Source: Sedimentisphaerales bacterium
Lineage (GTDB): Bacteria > Planctomycetota > Phycisphaerae > Sedimentisphaerales > SG8-4
Direction: 5' to 3'
DNA: 64,000 bases
NCBI GenBank assembly: GCA_016928975.1
Contig: JAFGJR010000300.1
Span: 1-64,000 of the forward strand
Both the position numbers and the translations under genes were made by a program. Each line of letters begins with the position of its first letter. The stretch's first letter is position 1. Below, in pieces: positions 26,778 through 34,689 of this stretch. Below the pieces are notes generated by a model that worked only from the letters and a program-made list of their open reading frames with translations, had not been told where the DNA came from and made no database searches.

Positions 26778-29030
26778 CTACAGGATTCTGAAGACCCCCT
26801 GAACGGGCTTGGGGGCGCCGAGGGTGAGCCCGCGATCGCCCGGGGAGCAGCCGCCGATGAGGACTCGGAAATCACCGGGCTCCAGGACGCTGCGGCCAAT
26901 GTCGTCGATCAGGCTCATCATCTCGGGCGTGATCGTGAAGCTGACGGTCCGGCTCTGACCGGGTTTGAGGGCGATTCGCTGAAAGCCTTTCAGCGCCGCG
27001 ATTGGGACGGGAACGGAGGCCTCCATGTCAGTCACATAGAGCTGTACGACTTCCTCAGCCGCATGCGGGCCGGTGTTCTTGACGGTGACCGTGGCGCGGA
27101 CGGAGGCGCCCTTGCGTGCGCGGGCGGGCTGGATCTTCAGGTTCGCATACTCAAACCGGGTGTAGCTCAGGCCGAAGCCGAAGGGATACAGCGGCTCGGC
27201 GGTCATATAGCGATAGGTTCGGCCCGCCATCGAGTAGTCCGCATAGGGCGGAAGCTGGTCTGTCGATTCTGGAAACGTCACGGGCAGTCGTCCGGAGGGG
27301 CAGGCGTCGCCGAAGATCACGTCGGCCACCGCGGCCCCGCCCTGCTCGCCCGGGTACCACACGTACAGGATCGCATCGGCCAATTCCTGGACTTCCGGAA
27401 TCGCCAATGGGCTGCCCCCGGTGAGCACGACGATGATCGGCTTTGTGTTGCCCTGGCGCAGCCGCCGCAGGAACTTCACCTGGCTGGCGGGCAGGCCGGT
27501 ATCCACGCGGTCGCCCTTGGTCGGCGAGGCGATGGATTCACCCTCCTCGCCCTCCAGTAGGCCCGAAAGGCCCATGACCACGACCATCGCGTCGGCCTCC
27601 TTGGCGTCGCCGCTGGTCCAGTCGATCGGGTTGATATTATCGCGATCCAGCAGGAAGCCCTGCTTGTACCCGACGAAGGTGCCGGGCCCGCGCTTGCCGG
27701 CGATGCCTTCGAGGATGGTCACGACCTCGTCACTGACGCCGTAGTAATTGCCCAGAAGCACCTCCACGCTGGTAGCCAGCGGCCCGGTGACGTACAGCCT
27801 CGCCATATCCTTCTTCAAAGGCAGCACGTGGTTGGCGTTTTTGAGCAGGACGATGGACTTGACCGCTGCCTCGCGGGCGAGCTGCTTGTGCTCGGGACTG
27901 TGGATGACGCTCGTCGGGATTCTCTCGTGCGGGTTGCTGCCGGGCGGATCGAACAGGCCCAGCTTGAACCGTGTTCGCAGCAGGATGGCCAGGGCTTGAT
28001 TGATCGTGTCCTCCGTGACGAGCTCCTTCTTGACGGCTTCAATGAGGTGCGGGAAGGTGTTGCCGCAGTCGAGGCTGACGCCGCTGTTGATCGCCATTGC
28101 GGCGGCCTCGGCGGCCGTGGCGACGACCTTGTGCCCCTCGTAGAAATCGACCAGCGCCCAGCAGTCGGAGACGATGTGGCCCTGGAAGCCCCATTGCTCG
28201 CGGAGGATTGTGCCGAGCAGGGTCTTGCTGCCGCAGCAGGGCTCGTCGTTCGTGCGGTTGTAGGCGCACATCACCGCTTCGACCTTGGCGTCCACGAGCG
28301 CCTTGAAGGCCGGCAGGTACGTCTCGTATATGTCCTTGGCGCTGACCCGGGCGTCGAACACGTGCCGGTCCGCCTCCGGGCCGCTGTGGACGGCGAAGTG
28401 CTTGGCGCAAGCGGCGACCTTGAGATAGCGTGGATCGTTGCCCTGCAAGCCCTTGACGAACGCGGTGGCCATCGTGCTGGTCAGGTAAGGGTCCTCGCCA
28501 TAGGTTTCCTGGCCCCGGCCCCAGCGTGGGTCGCGGAAGATGTTGATATTGGGAGTCCAGAAGGTCAGGCCGCCGTAACGGAACCGATGGTCCAGAGCGG
28601 CCGAGGCATGGTACATGGCGCGGGCCTCGTCCGAGATCGCCGTGGAGACGCGGCCGGCCAGCTCCTGGTCGAACGTCGCCGCCAGGCCGATGGCCTGCGG
28701 GAACACCGTCGCCCGCCCGGCCCGCGCGACGCCGTGCAGGCACTCGTTCCACCAGTTGTATGCCGGCACGCCCAGCCGTTCGATCGCCGGGGCGTCGTAG
28801 ACCATCTGGGCGACCTTCTCCTCCAGGGTCATGCGAGAAATCAGGTCCGCCACGCGCTCGTCAATGGAGAGCTTCGGGTCCTGAAAAGGCATTGCGCCAA
28901 TCGCAGACTGCGGATTCTGGATCGCCGATTGCTGGGCCGTGCCCCGGTCGTTCGCTCTGTGACGCGCACAACTCGCCGTCAGCAACAGAACCGTGGTGGC
29001 AACCGTCGTCAGGATTGTCGTTCGTCTCAT
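26778..29030 (-). CDS. Glycoside hydrolase family 3 lipoprotein (beta-xylosidase/glucosidase-like)
   Basis: The start at ATG 29030 (MRRTTILTTVATTVLLLTAS with Cys following, a lipobox) gives 750 residues. The GH3 N-terminal barrel shows MTLEEKVAQM, NWWNECLHGVAR, FWTPNINIFRDPRWGRGQET and KHFAVHSGPE. The catalytic nucleophile is Asp289 in GHIVSDC. The C-terminal alpha/beta sandwich follows (SIVLLKNANHVLPLKK), then a fibronectin-III-like domain (GFGLSYTRFEY...VTVKNTG). The barrel sequence (NEC.HG, SDCWA) is nearest to the xylosidase/arabinosidase-type GH3 branch. Between lipobox and catalytic domain is the repeat-derived linker SAIQNPQSAI (28898-28933). It probably acts at the cell surface on oligosaccharides. 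Confidence 0.9.
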   Translation of the reverse strand: MRRTTILTTVATTVLLLTASCARHRANDRGTAQQSAIQNPQSAIGAMPFQDPKLSIDERVADLISRMTLEEKVAQMVYDAPAIERLGVPAYNWWNECLHGVARAGRATVFPQAIGLAATFDQELAGRVSTAISDEARAMYHASAALDHRFRYGGLTFWTPNINIFRDPRWGRGQETYGEDPYLTSTMATAFVKGLQGNDPRYLKVAACAKHFAVHSGPEADRHVFDARVSAKDIYETYLPAFKALVDAKVEAVMCAYNRTNDEPCCGSKTLLGTILREQWGFQGHIVSDCWALVDFYEGHKVVATAAEAAAMAINSGVSLDCGNTFPHLIEAVKKELVTEDTINQALAILLRTRFKLGLFDPPGSNPHERIPTSVIHSPEHKQLAREAAVKSIVLLKNANHVLPLKKDMARLYVTGPLATSVEVLLGNYYGVSDEVVTILEGIAGKRGPGTFVGYKQGFLLDRDNINPIDWTSGDAKEADAMVVVMGLSGLLEGEEGESIASPTKGDRVDTGLPASQVKFLRRLRQGNTKPIIVVLTGGSPLAIPEVQELADAILYVWYPGEQGGAAVADVIFGDACPSGRLPVTFPESTDQLPPYADYSMAGRTYRYMTAEPLYPFGFGLSYTRFEYANLKIQPARARKGASVRATVTVKNTGPHAAEEVVQLYVTDMEASVPVPIAALKGFQRIALKPGQSRTVSFTITPEMMSLIDDIGRSVLEPGDFRVLIGGCSPGDRGLTLGAPKPVQGVFRIL
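28898..28933. repeat. GCAATCCGCA-type repeat inside the GH3 linker
   Basis: Short AATC(C/G)GCA-type units read in frame as QSAIQNPQSAI. The same unit reads NSQSAIPNPQS in the histidine kinase at 60264-60299. Confidence 0.6.
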
Positions 29031-29204
29031 GGTTCGACTCCTTTCCTGAATTGCGCGACCGACCCGCGCCGTGATTGTGGCCTGAGCACTCATGTCACGA
29101 AACTGGCAGGAGTGTATCCGCCCCGGTCGCCCCACGTCAATGGCCGGACTCCGTCGTCGCGTGCTCCAGGCTCTGGTTTTCGGCGACGCCCTGGTTTTCT
29201 GTTA

Positions 29205-29234
29205 TTGACGGCGTGCCTGAAATGGACATATGAT
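29205..29234 (+). promoter_or_regulatory. Sigma70-like promoter TTGACG-18-TATGAT
   Basis: -35 29205-29210, 18-base spacer, -10 29229-29234, 33 bases before the ATG of the small protein gene. It probably drives that gene and dcd. Confidence 0.55.
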
Positions 29235-29267
29235 AAGGTGCAATTCCTATGAAGAAAAGGAGAACCT

Positions 29268-29540
29268 ATGGAACGATGGCTCAAGTGCACAATATCTCCG
29301 GGGCAGTTCACCGGAGAGTTTGCTGTTCACGGAAAGATGTTTGACGCAACCGACTTCTCCCTCTTCGCCTCACGCGAGGATCTGGAGTTCGCGGAAGAAC
29401 CGACTTGTGACAAACCAGTCTCTGGCTTCATTCGGGTGAAACCCACCGCACAGGAAGACGATCTCCTGTTGGTGAGCTTGCCTCGCCCCACGTTTGAGAA
29501 TGGGCGCACCATCACTGTCAAGGTCAGTGAGACGAAATGA
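29268..29540 (+). CDS. Small protein of unknown function upstream of dcd
   Basis: 90 residues; AAAAGGAG 5 nt before the ATG. No signal peptide or membrane segment. Predicted beta-rich: MERWLKCTISPGQFTGEFAV, DFSLFASREDLEF, SGFIRVKPTAQEDDLLLVSL and PRPTFENGRTITVKV. I do not recognise a named family, though the shape (SPGQF, PRPTFENG) gives the impression of a conserved small protein. It ends 7 bp before the dcd start, so the two form a two-gene unit with their own promoter. Base composition is less GC-rich than its neighbours. Confidence 0.65.
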   Translation: MERWLKCTISPGQFTGEFAVHGKMFDATDFSLFASREDLEFAEEPTCDKPVSGFIRVKPTAQEDDLLLVSLPRPTFENGRTITVKVSETK

Positions 29541-29547
29541 GCTTCGG

Positions 29548-30135
29548 ATGATTCTCTCGAACGTGGAGATCCAAAAAGCGTTAGATGAAGGCCGGCTGAT
29601 CATCGACCCCGAACCAATGCCTCGCGTTAAGGGATTGCGCGACAAGTATTGTCCGTATGACTCTCACACAGTCGACCTCCGGCTTGGGAGTGAGATCACG
29701 GTGCCCAAGCCAGGCGCCTATGCGTATGATTTCCTGGCGCAAGGCAACATCGCCGATCTGATCGCGAAGAACTCCGAAAAGCATACATTGACACACAACC
29801 GTCCCTACTACTTGCAGCAGGGCGAGTTCATACTTGGCCAGACCTTGGAGGTCATCAGGCTCCCTACCTCTAAAGGCCCGCCGTACTTGGCGGCCCGCAT
29901 TGAAGGAAAGAGCAGTAGGGCTCGCTGCGGTCTCTTGATACATTTCACTGCACCGACGGTCCATCCTGAATGGAGCGGGCCGCTTACGCTCGAGATCATA
30001 AACCTCGGTAAGACAGCCATCGTCCTCCATGCCGAAATGCCCATAGCCCAGTTAATCGTTGAGCAGGTCATGGGCGAGATCAAGTCGAACCTAAGTCAGT
30101 TCCAAGGTCAGGTTACCCCGGAAGGGACCCCATAG
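29548..30135 (+). CDS. dcd: dCTP deaminase
   Basis: 195 residues from ATG 29548, the usual Dcd length. The enzyme converts dCTP to dUTP (or dUMP in bifunctional members). Family blocks: the N-terminal MILSNVEIQKALDEGRL, YDSHTVDLRLG, the phosphate/active-site block EGKSSRARCGLLIHFTAPTV and SGPLTLEIINLG with the catalytic Glu, then the tail PIAQLIVEQV. The paired unknown gene upstream and lower GC composition set it apart from its neighbours. Housekeeping use is most likely; related deaminases also serve in phage defence, but nothing here (no extra domain) shows that. Confidence 0.85.
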   Translation: MILSNVEIQKALDEGRLIIDPEPMPRVKGLRDKYCPYDSHTVDLRLGSEITVPKPGAYAYDFLAQGNIADLIAKNSEKHTLTHNRPYYLQQGEFILGQTLEVIRLPTSKGPPYLAARIEGKSSRARCGLLIHFTAPTVHPEWSGPLTLEIINLGKTAIVLHAEMPIAQLIVEQVMGEIKSNLSQFQGQVTPEGTP

Positions 30136-30209
30136 TTGCCGCAGCGCACGCAAGGCAGTCTCCCTTGGGACGTTTCTTGGAGGCGGTTAGCATTATGGAA
30201 GGCCGTGGA

Positions 30210-31871
30210 ATGGTGAGTGATGCAAAAAAAAAGGGGGGGGCCGTTGCGGCCGAGCGGATTCGGTTCGGCGAGCCGCGGCGGTACCTGGTGAATATCGATT
30301 CGATCTCGACGAACCAGCTTTTCACGGACTGCGTGATCGTCGGCGCGGGGATCGCCGGCCTGCGGGCGGCCATCGAAGCCTCCGACCACCGCAACGTCAT
30401 TGTCGTCTGCAAGGGCGGGCTTGAGGACAGCAACACCTGGAAGGCCCAGGGCGGCATCGCCTCCGTACTGCGCAAAGACGATTCCTTCGAGTCCCACGTT
30501 GCCGACACGCTCCGCACGGGCTGCGGCCTGAGCGAGCGGGACGTCGTCGAGCAGGTGGTCCGCCAGGGGCCGGAGCTGGTCAAGCAGTTGCAGCAGTGGG
30601 GCGCCGGCTTCGATCGCGTGGACGGCGAGATCGACACGACCCTCGAAGGCGGCCACTCGCACGCCCGCGTAATCCACGCGCACGGCGACGAGACCGGGCG
30701 GGCCATCGCGGAGGTGCTGATCGACAAGGTCAAGAGCAAGCCAAATATCCGAATTATCGAGAGCTTCTTCACGATCGACCTGCTCACCGACCGGGACAAT
30801 CAATGCGTCGGCATCATCGGCCGCGACAGAGATCACAGCTTGCAGATCATCTGGGCGGCCAACACGATCCTCGCCACCGGCGGCGGCGGACAACTCTATC
30901 GCGAGACGACAAATCCCGCGGTTGCCACCGCCGATGGGCTGGCGATGGCCTACCGCGCCGGCGCGGTCCTGCGCGACCTGGAGTTCGTCCAGTTCCACCC
31001 GACGACGCTCTATGTCGCCGGCGCCTCCCGCGCGCTGATCACCGAGACCCTTCGCGGCGAGGGCGCCTACCTGCTCGACACCAAGGGCCGGCGGTTCATG
31101 AGGGATTACGACGAGGCCGGCGAGCTGGCGCCGCGCGACGTGGTCAGCCGGGCCATCCTCGCCCAGATGCGAAAGACCGACGCCACCCACGTATACCTCG
31201 ACATCCGCCACCTGGACAAAGGGTACTTCGCCCGGCGATTCCCGCTCATCAGCGACTTGTGCGAGAGCTTCGACATCGACGTGAGCCACGATCTGATCCC
31301 GGTCCGCCCGAGCGCCCACTACATGGTCGGCGGCGTCAGAACCGACGGCTCGGCCAGAACGAATATCGAGAACCTCTACGCGTGCGGCGAAGTCGCCTCA
31401 ACGGGTCTGCACGGGGCGAACCGCCTTGGGAGCAATTCGCTGCTCGAAGGGCTTGTGTTCGGCAAGATCGCCGGCCGGGCTGTGGCCGGGCGAAACGGAA
31501 CGGACGTGACGTGCCTCACGCACCCGGCAATCAAGTACGGCATCCCCGACTCGGACCGCAGTCGGCTGGATACCAACGACGTGCGCAACTCGCTTCGGTC
31601 GCTGATGTGGCGCAACGTGGGCATCACGCGAAAGGCGCAGCCGCTGGTCGAAGCCCAGGAGATCATCCGGTTCTGGCATCGTTACGTGATGGACAAAGTG
31701 CTCGATGCACCGGAAGGCTGGGAATGCCAGAACATGCTGACCGTCTCGCTGATGATGGCCCACGCGGCGGAGCTGCGGAAGGAAAGTCGCGGCGTGCACT
31801 ACCGGATGGACGACGCCAAGACCGACGACGAGCGATTCCGAAAGCACATCGAGATCGTGCGCGGCCGGTAG
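30210..31871 (+). CDS. nadB: L-aspartate oxidase
   Basis: The flavoprotein oxidises aspartate to iminoaspartate in NAD synthesis. ATG 30210 (GGAAGG upstream) is preferred; ATG 30195 is also in frame. It has the FAD-binding GAGIAG at 45-50, GGLEDSNTWKAQGGIA, HARVIHAHGDETGR, ATGGGGQLYR, and the LFQFHPT-equivalent VQFHPTTLY. Further on come RPSAHYMVGGVRTDG and GEVASTGLHGANRLGSNSLL, all typical of NadB rather than succinate dehydrogenase. A run of nine A then eight G (30224-30240) lies within codons 5-11. nadA and nadC are not nearby. Confidence 0.88.
   Translation: MVSDAKKKGGAVAAERIRFGEPRRYLVNIDSISTNQLFTDCVIVGAGIAGLRAAIEASDHRNVIVVCKGGLEDSNTWKAQGGIASVLRKDDSFESHVADTLRTGCGLSERDVVEQVVRQGPELVKQLQQWGAGFDRVDGEIDTTLEGGHSHARVIHAHGDETGRAIAEVLIDKVKSKPNIRIIESFFTIDLLTDRDNQCVGIIGRDRDHSLQIIWAANTILATGGGGQLYRETTNPAVATADGLAMAYRAGAVLRDLEFVQFHPTTLYVAGASRALITETLRGEGAYLLDTKGRRFMRDYDEAGELAPRDVVSRAILAQMRKTDATHVYLDIRHLDKGYFARRFPLISDLCESFDIDVSHDLIPVRPSAHYMVGGVRTDGSARTNIENLYACGEVASTGLHGANRLGSNSLLEGLVFGKIAGRAVAGRNGTDVTCLTHPAIKYGIPDSDRSRLDTNDVRNSLRSLMWRNVGITRKAQPLVEAQEIIRFWHRYVMDKVLDAPEGWECQNMLTVSLMMAHAAELRKESRGVHYRMDDAKTDDERFRKHIEIVRGR
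30224..30240 (+). repeat. A9-G8 homopolymer tract in the nadB 5' coding end
   Basis: Nine A followed by eight G at the start of nadB. Length change by one base would shift the frame before the FAD-binding domain; the tract also contains an A-AAA-AAG slippery heptamer. Confidence 0.8.
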
Positions 31872-31887
31872 GCGAGTTCGGGCGCAG

Positions 31888-32067
31888 TCATCCCTTCTGC
31901 AGCAAGGCCATGAGCCACACCGTGCTGGCATAGAAGGGATTGCAGCCAAGCACCCAGTCGAGCTGTCGCTGGGCGACGGCCCGAAGCCGGGGCTCGTCGA
32001 GAATCGTTGCAGCTCGGACCAGTCCGACGCCTGCATCGGCGCAGTGTAGGAGCCCAGGCAATCTCCG
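31888..32067 (-). pseudogene. C-terminal relic of a GH9-like / six-hairpin glycosidase
   Basis: Minus-strand open frame bounded by TGA 32070-32068 and ending TGA 31890-31888, with no ATG. It reads LLHCADAGVGLVRAATILDE, then PRLRAVAQRQLDWVLGCNPF and YASTVWLMALLQ. AQRQLDWVLGCNPF closely resembles the C-terminal helix block of GH9 cellulases. The rest of the gene is absent and rnpB follows, so this is a remnant left by deletion. Family assignment is from memory of the motif. Confidence 0.5.
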
Positions 32068-32117
32068 TCAAGCCGCGTGTCGACCAGGCGGCTATGGAAC
32101 AGAGCATCGAAATACGC

Positions 32118-32123
32118 TACAAT
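32118..32123 (+). promoter_or_regulatory. Possible -10 box (TACAAT) for rnpB
   Basis: TACAAT at 32118-32123, about 47 bases before the mature RNase P RNA 5' end. No convincing -35 is seen. Confidence 0.35.
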
Positions 32124-32170
32124 GACGGCACGCCCGTTCGTAAACCGTAACTGGTGAATCGCAAATCCCG

Positions 32171-32616
32171 AGGGTCGGTCGGGCGGTCGCCGGTCGCGAA
32201 AGCGGCTGGAGGAAAGTCCGAGCAGGGCAGGGCACGGTGGTGGCTAACGGCCACCGGGGGCAACCCCAGGGACAGTGCCACAGAAAACACACGGCCGATG
32301 GCCCTTCGGGGCTCAGGCAAAGGTGAAATGGTGCGGTAAGAGCGCACCGCGGCGGCGGCGACGTCGCCGGCAGGGAAAACCCCACCGCCTGCAAGACCAA
32401 GCAGCCGGTCAGCGAAAGGGGTTCCCCGAACGCCCAGATTCGCGTTTGGGGGCCCCGAGCCGCACTCGGCCCGGGTGCGAGCGGCCACGGTCGCTCGGCC
32501 GGCGGGTAGGTTGCTTCCCGCGTTGCGGGAGAGTCAGCCGGCAACGGCTGGTCCAGATAAATGATCGCCGGAACGCCCTCGTGGCGGGAACAGAACTCGG
32601 CTTACAGACCGGCCCT
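32171..32616 (+). ncRNA. rnpB: RNase P RNA (bacterial type A)
   Basis: The catalytic RNA that trims tRNA 5' ends. Conserved blocks in order: GAGGAAAGTCCGAGC (CR-I, about 32211), GGCAGGGCACGGTGGTGGCT, ACAGAAAACACACGGCCGAT (CR-II/III), GGCTCAGGCAAAGGTGAAA, GTGCGGTAAGAGCGCACCG, then GGGTAGGTTGC (L15, tRNA CCA-binding GGU) and the CR-V end AGATAAATGATCGCC. P1 is a 10-bp helix between 32171-32180 and 32607-32616, which defines the ends and a length of about 446 nt. No terminator was identified. The antisense frames over this region are not genes. Confidence 0.95.
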
Positions 32617-32725
32617 GGGATTTGCGATTTGCCATCGACGCATGGTGAGTCACCATGTATGATGGCCGCACAGCCGGCGCGTTGTGGCCGGCGACTGATT
32701 GCCAGCGACATACGGAGCACGGCCA

Positions 32726-34246
32726 GTGCTGCACGGAATTGACTACTTCGTTGTCATCGCCTACCTCCTTGGCATCATGACGTTGGGATTGTACTTCGCG
32801 CGATTCGTGCGCTCCGCCGACGATTTCTTCCTCTCCGGCAGGACACTGCCGTTCTGGGCGGTCGGCATGTCCATCGTCGCCACCGACATCAGTGCGATGG
32901 ACTTCGTCGGCGTCTCGGGCCAGTCCTACCGCTTCGGGGTGGCCGTCGGCAACTTCGACTGGCTGGGCTCGATGCCGGCGATGCTTCTGGCGGCGTTCAT
33001 CTTCATCCCCTATTTCTGGAAGGCCGGACTCTACACGATTCCGGAATACCTGGGTCGCCGCTACAACAACGGCGTCCGGGCCGTGGCGTCGCTGACCTGG
33101 ATCGTCTTTTTCGCGCTGGATCTGGGCGTCCTGTTCTGGGCGGCGGCGGTCATGTTCAAGCCGCTGATGGGCTGGCCGCCGTGGTTCTCGATCATCGGGA
33201 CGGCTGTCGTTGTCGGCCTCTACACCTTCTTCGGCGGCCTGACCGCCGTGGTGATGACCGATGCCGTGCAGATGGTCATCATGTTCGTGGGCGGGGCGAC
33301 CGTCGCGGTCGTCGGGCTCTACCATGCCGGCGGCTGGAGCGGACTGACGGACAAGATCGCCGCGCTGGGCGAAGCCTACCAGAACCATTTCGAGCTGATC
33401 CTGCCCGCGGACACGAAGACGCCGTTTCCATGGACGGGGATTCTCTTCGGACTGACTCTCGTCATGTCCAACGCCTATATGATCGGCAATCAGGCCGTCG
33501 TGCAGCGCTGCCTGGCCACCAAGAGCGTCTGGCACGCCAAGGCGAGCATGGTCTGTGGCGCCTTTTTCAAGATGTTCATTCCGCTGCTCGTGATGTTCCC
33601 GGGCCTGATTGCAGTCGCGGCCTACCCCGGGATGGAGGACGGGGATCAGGCCTTTCCCACTCTGGTGAAGAACCTGTTGCCACCGGGGCTTCGCGGCCTG
33701 CTCTTCGCCGGCTTCCTCGCCGGTCTGATGTCCACCATCGATTCGATCCTGAATTCCACGGCGACCCTCTGGACCAAGGACATCTACGAGAGATACGTGA
33801 GGAAGGGCGCGAGCAGCCGTCACTACATGATCGTGGGACAGTCGGCGACCGTGCTCCTGCTCGTCTTCGGCGTCATCACCTCGCCGCTGAGCAAGCAGTT
33901 CCCTGGCATCTACGTCGCCATTCAGACGTTCCTGTCCTTCTTTCAGGGTCCTGCGTTCTCCGTCCTGCTGCTCGGCATGTTCTGGCGTCGCGCCACGCAG
34001 TGGGGCGGTCTGGTGGGACTTGTCGGAGGAATTAGCACCTCGGCGCTGCTGTACATCTTCAAGGGTCGCCTGTTCACCATTGAGGATCCCTTCCTGTATG
34101 TCTCGTGGTGGTCGTTCGTAGTGGGCGTGCTGCTCAACGTGGTGGTGAGCCTGGCGACGAGGCCGCACCCGGCCAGCCGGCTGGCCGGGCTGGTGTATGG
34201 GCTGCCAAAGGGCGCGGACGGGGGCTGCGAGGCGGCGGTATGTTGA
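32726..34246 (+). CDS. Sodium:solute symporter (SSS family)
   Basis: The GTG at 32726, with GGAG 8 nt upstream, fits the membrane topology (MLHGIDYFVVIAYLLGIMTL); 506 residues and about 13 hydrophobic segments. Typical SSS blocks: ADDFFLSGRTLPFWAVGMSI, TDISAMDFVGVSGQ, TIPEYLGRRYN, FLAGLMSTIDSILNSTATLW. Unlike the symporter at 3693 it has no soluble insert. Substrate unknown; sugars or sugar acids are likely given the glycosidase-rich surroundings. The stop overlaps the start of a 69-residue membrane protein, and a second small membrane protein follows, so the three form one operon. Confidence 0.87.
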   Translation: MLHGIDYFVVIAYLLGIMTLGLYFARFVRSADDFFLSGRTLPFWAVGMSIVATDISAMDFVGVSGQSYRFGVAVGNFDWLGSMPAMLLAAFIFIPYFWKAGLYTIPEYLGRRYNNGVRAVASLTWIVFFALDLGVLFWAAAVMFKPLMGWPPWFSIIGTAVVVGLYTFFGGLTAVVMTDAVQMVIMFVGGATVAVVGLYHAGGWSGLTDKIAALGEAYQNHFELILPADTKTPFPWTGILFGLTLVMSNAYMIGNQAVVQRCLATKSVWHAKASMVCGAFFKMFIPLLVMFPGLIAVAAYPGMEDGDQAFPTLVKNLLPPGLRGLLFAGFLAGLMSTIDSILNSTATLWTKDIYERYVRKGASSRHYMIVGQSATVLLLVFGVITSPLSKQFPGIYVAIQTFLSFFQGPAFSVLLLGMFWRRATQWGGLVGLVGGISTSALLYIFKGRLFTIEDPFLYVSWWSFVVGVLLNVVVSLATRPHPASRLAGLVYGLPKGADGGCEAAVC

Positions 34247-34449
34247 ATTTCGATTGGCTTAGCGGCGTTTCACCGGCGGCGGCGAAGTGGGTCTTCCTGA
34301 CCCTTTTCATCGTCTCGGGTCTACTCGTGTGGATGATCCCCAAGGCCTCAATCCTTGAGGGGGTCGAAAACCCGCGGTGGTGGCACAACCTCAAGCTCTG
34401 GGCCGTCGGCGTGCTTGCGATCATCTTCACGATCTACTACGTCTTCTAA
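34240..34449 (+). CDS. Small two-helix membrane protein, symporter partner 1
   Basis: 69 residues; the ATG at 34240 overlaps the last codons of the symporter, indicating coupled translation. Two membrane segments (WVFLTLFIVSGLLVWMIP and LWAVGVLAIIFTIYYVF) joined by a polar loop (ILEGVENPRWWHNLK). No family recognised. Tight coupling suggests a small accessory subunit of the transporter, which is inference. Confidence 0.7.
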   Translation: MLNFDWLSGVSPAAAKWVFLTLFIVSGLLVWMIPKASILEGVENPRWWHNLKLWAVGVLAIIFTIYYVF

Positions 34450-34460
34450 CTGGGGCAATC

Positions 34461-34685
34461 ATGGCTGACGCTCCGAACCGCGATGATGCACGAGCGCTGC
34501 ACGAGGCACAGATCAACAATGCGCTCGGCACGTTCCTGGCGATCTTTGGCCTGCTCGTGCTCGTGTCCATCTTTTTCACGGATACAGGGATCGGCAAGTT
34601 GGCGAACCTTGGGGCCGGCGTCATCATCAGCGGGATTGGCGCTCTGATGATCTACAGGGCTCGTCGCCTTAGGAGATCGCAGTGA
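34461..34685 (+). CDS. Small two-helix membrane protein, symporter partner 2
   Basis: 74 residues, starting 11 bp after the previous gene. A charged N-terminus (MADAPNRDDARALHEAQ) precedes two membrane helices (ALGTFLAIFGLLVLVSIFF and LGAGVIISGIGALMIY), ending in a basic tail YRARRLRRSQ. No family recognised. Third gene of the symporter operon; convergent with the aminotransferase gene. Confidence 0.68.
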   Translation: MADAPNRDDARALHEAQINNALGTFLAIFGLLVLVSIFFTDTGIGKLANLGAGVIISGIGALMIYRARRLRRSQ

Positions 34686-34689
34686 TTCG

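Noticed and set aside
29548..30135. Calling the deaminase a phage-defence gene outright
   Set aside because: It is a standard-length Dcd with no fused kinase or sensor domain; a housekeeping role is the simpler reading.
32117..32544. Overlapping minus-strand frames across 32.1-32.5 kb
   Set aside because: They are antisense to the RNase P RNA, whose conserved blocks and P1 helix account for the sequence.
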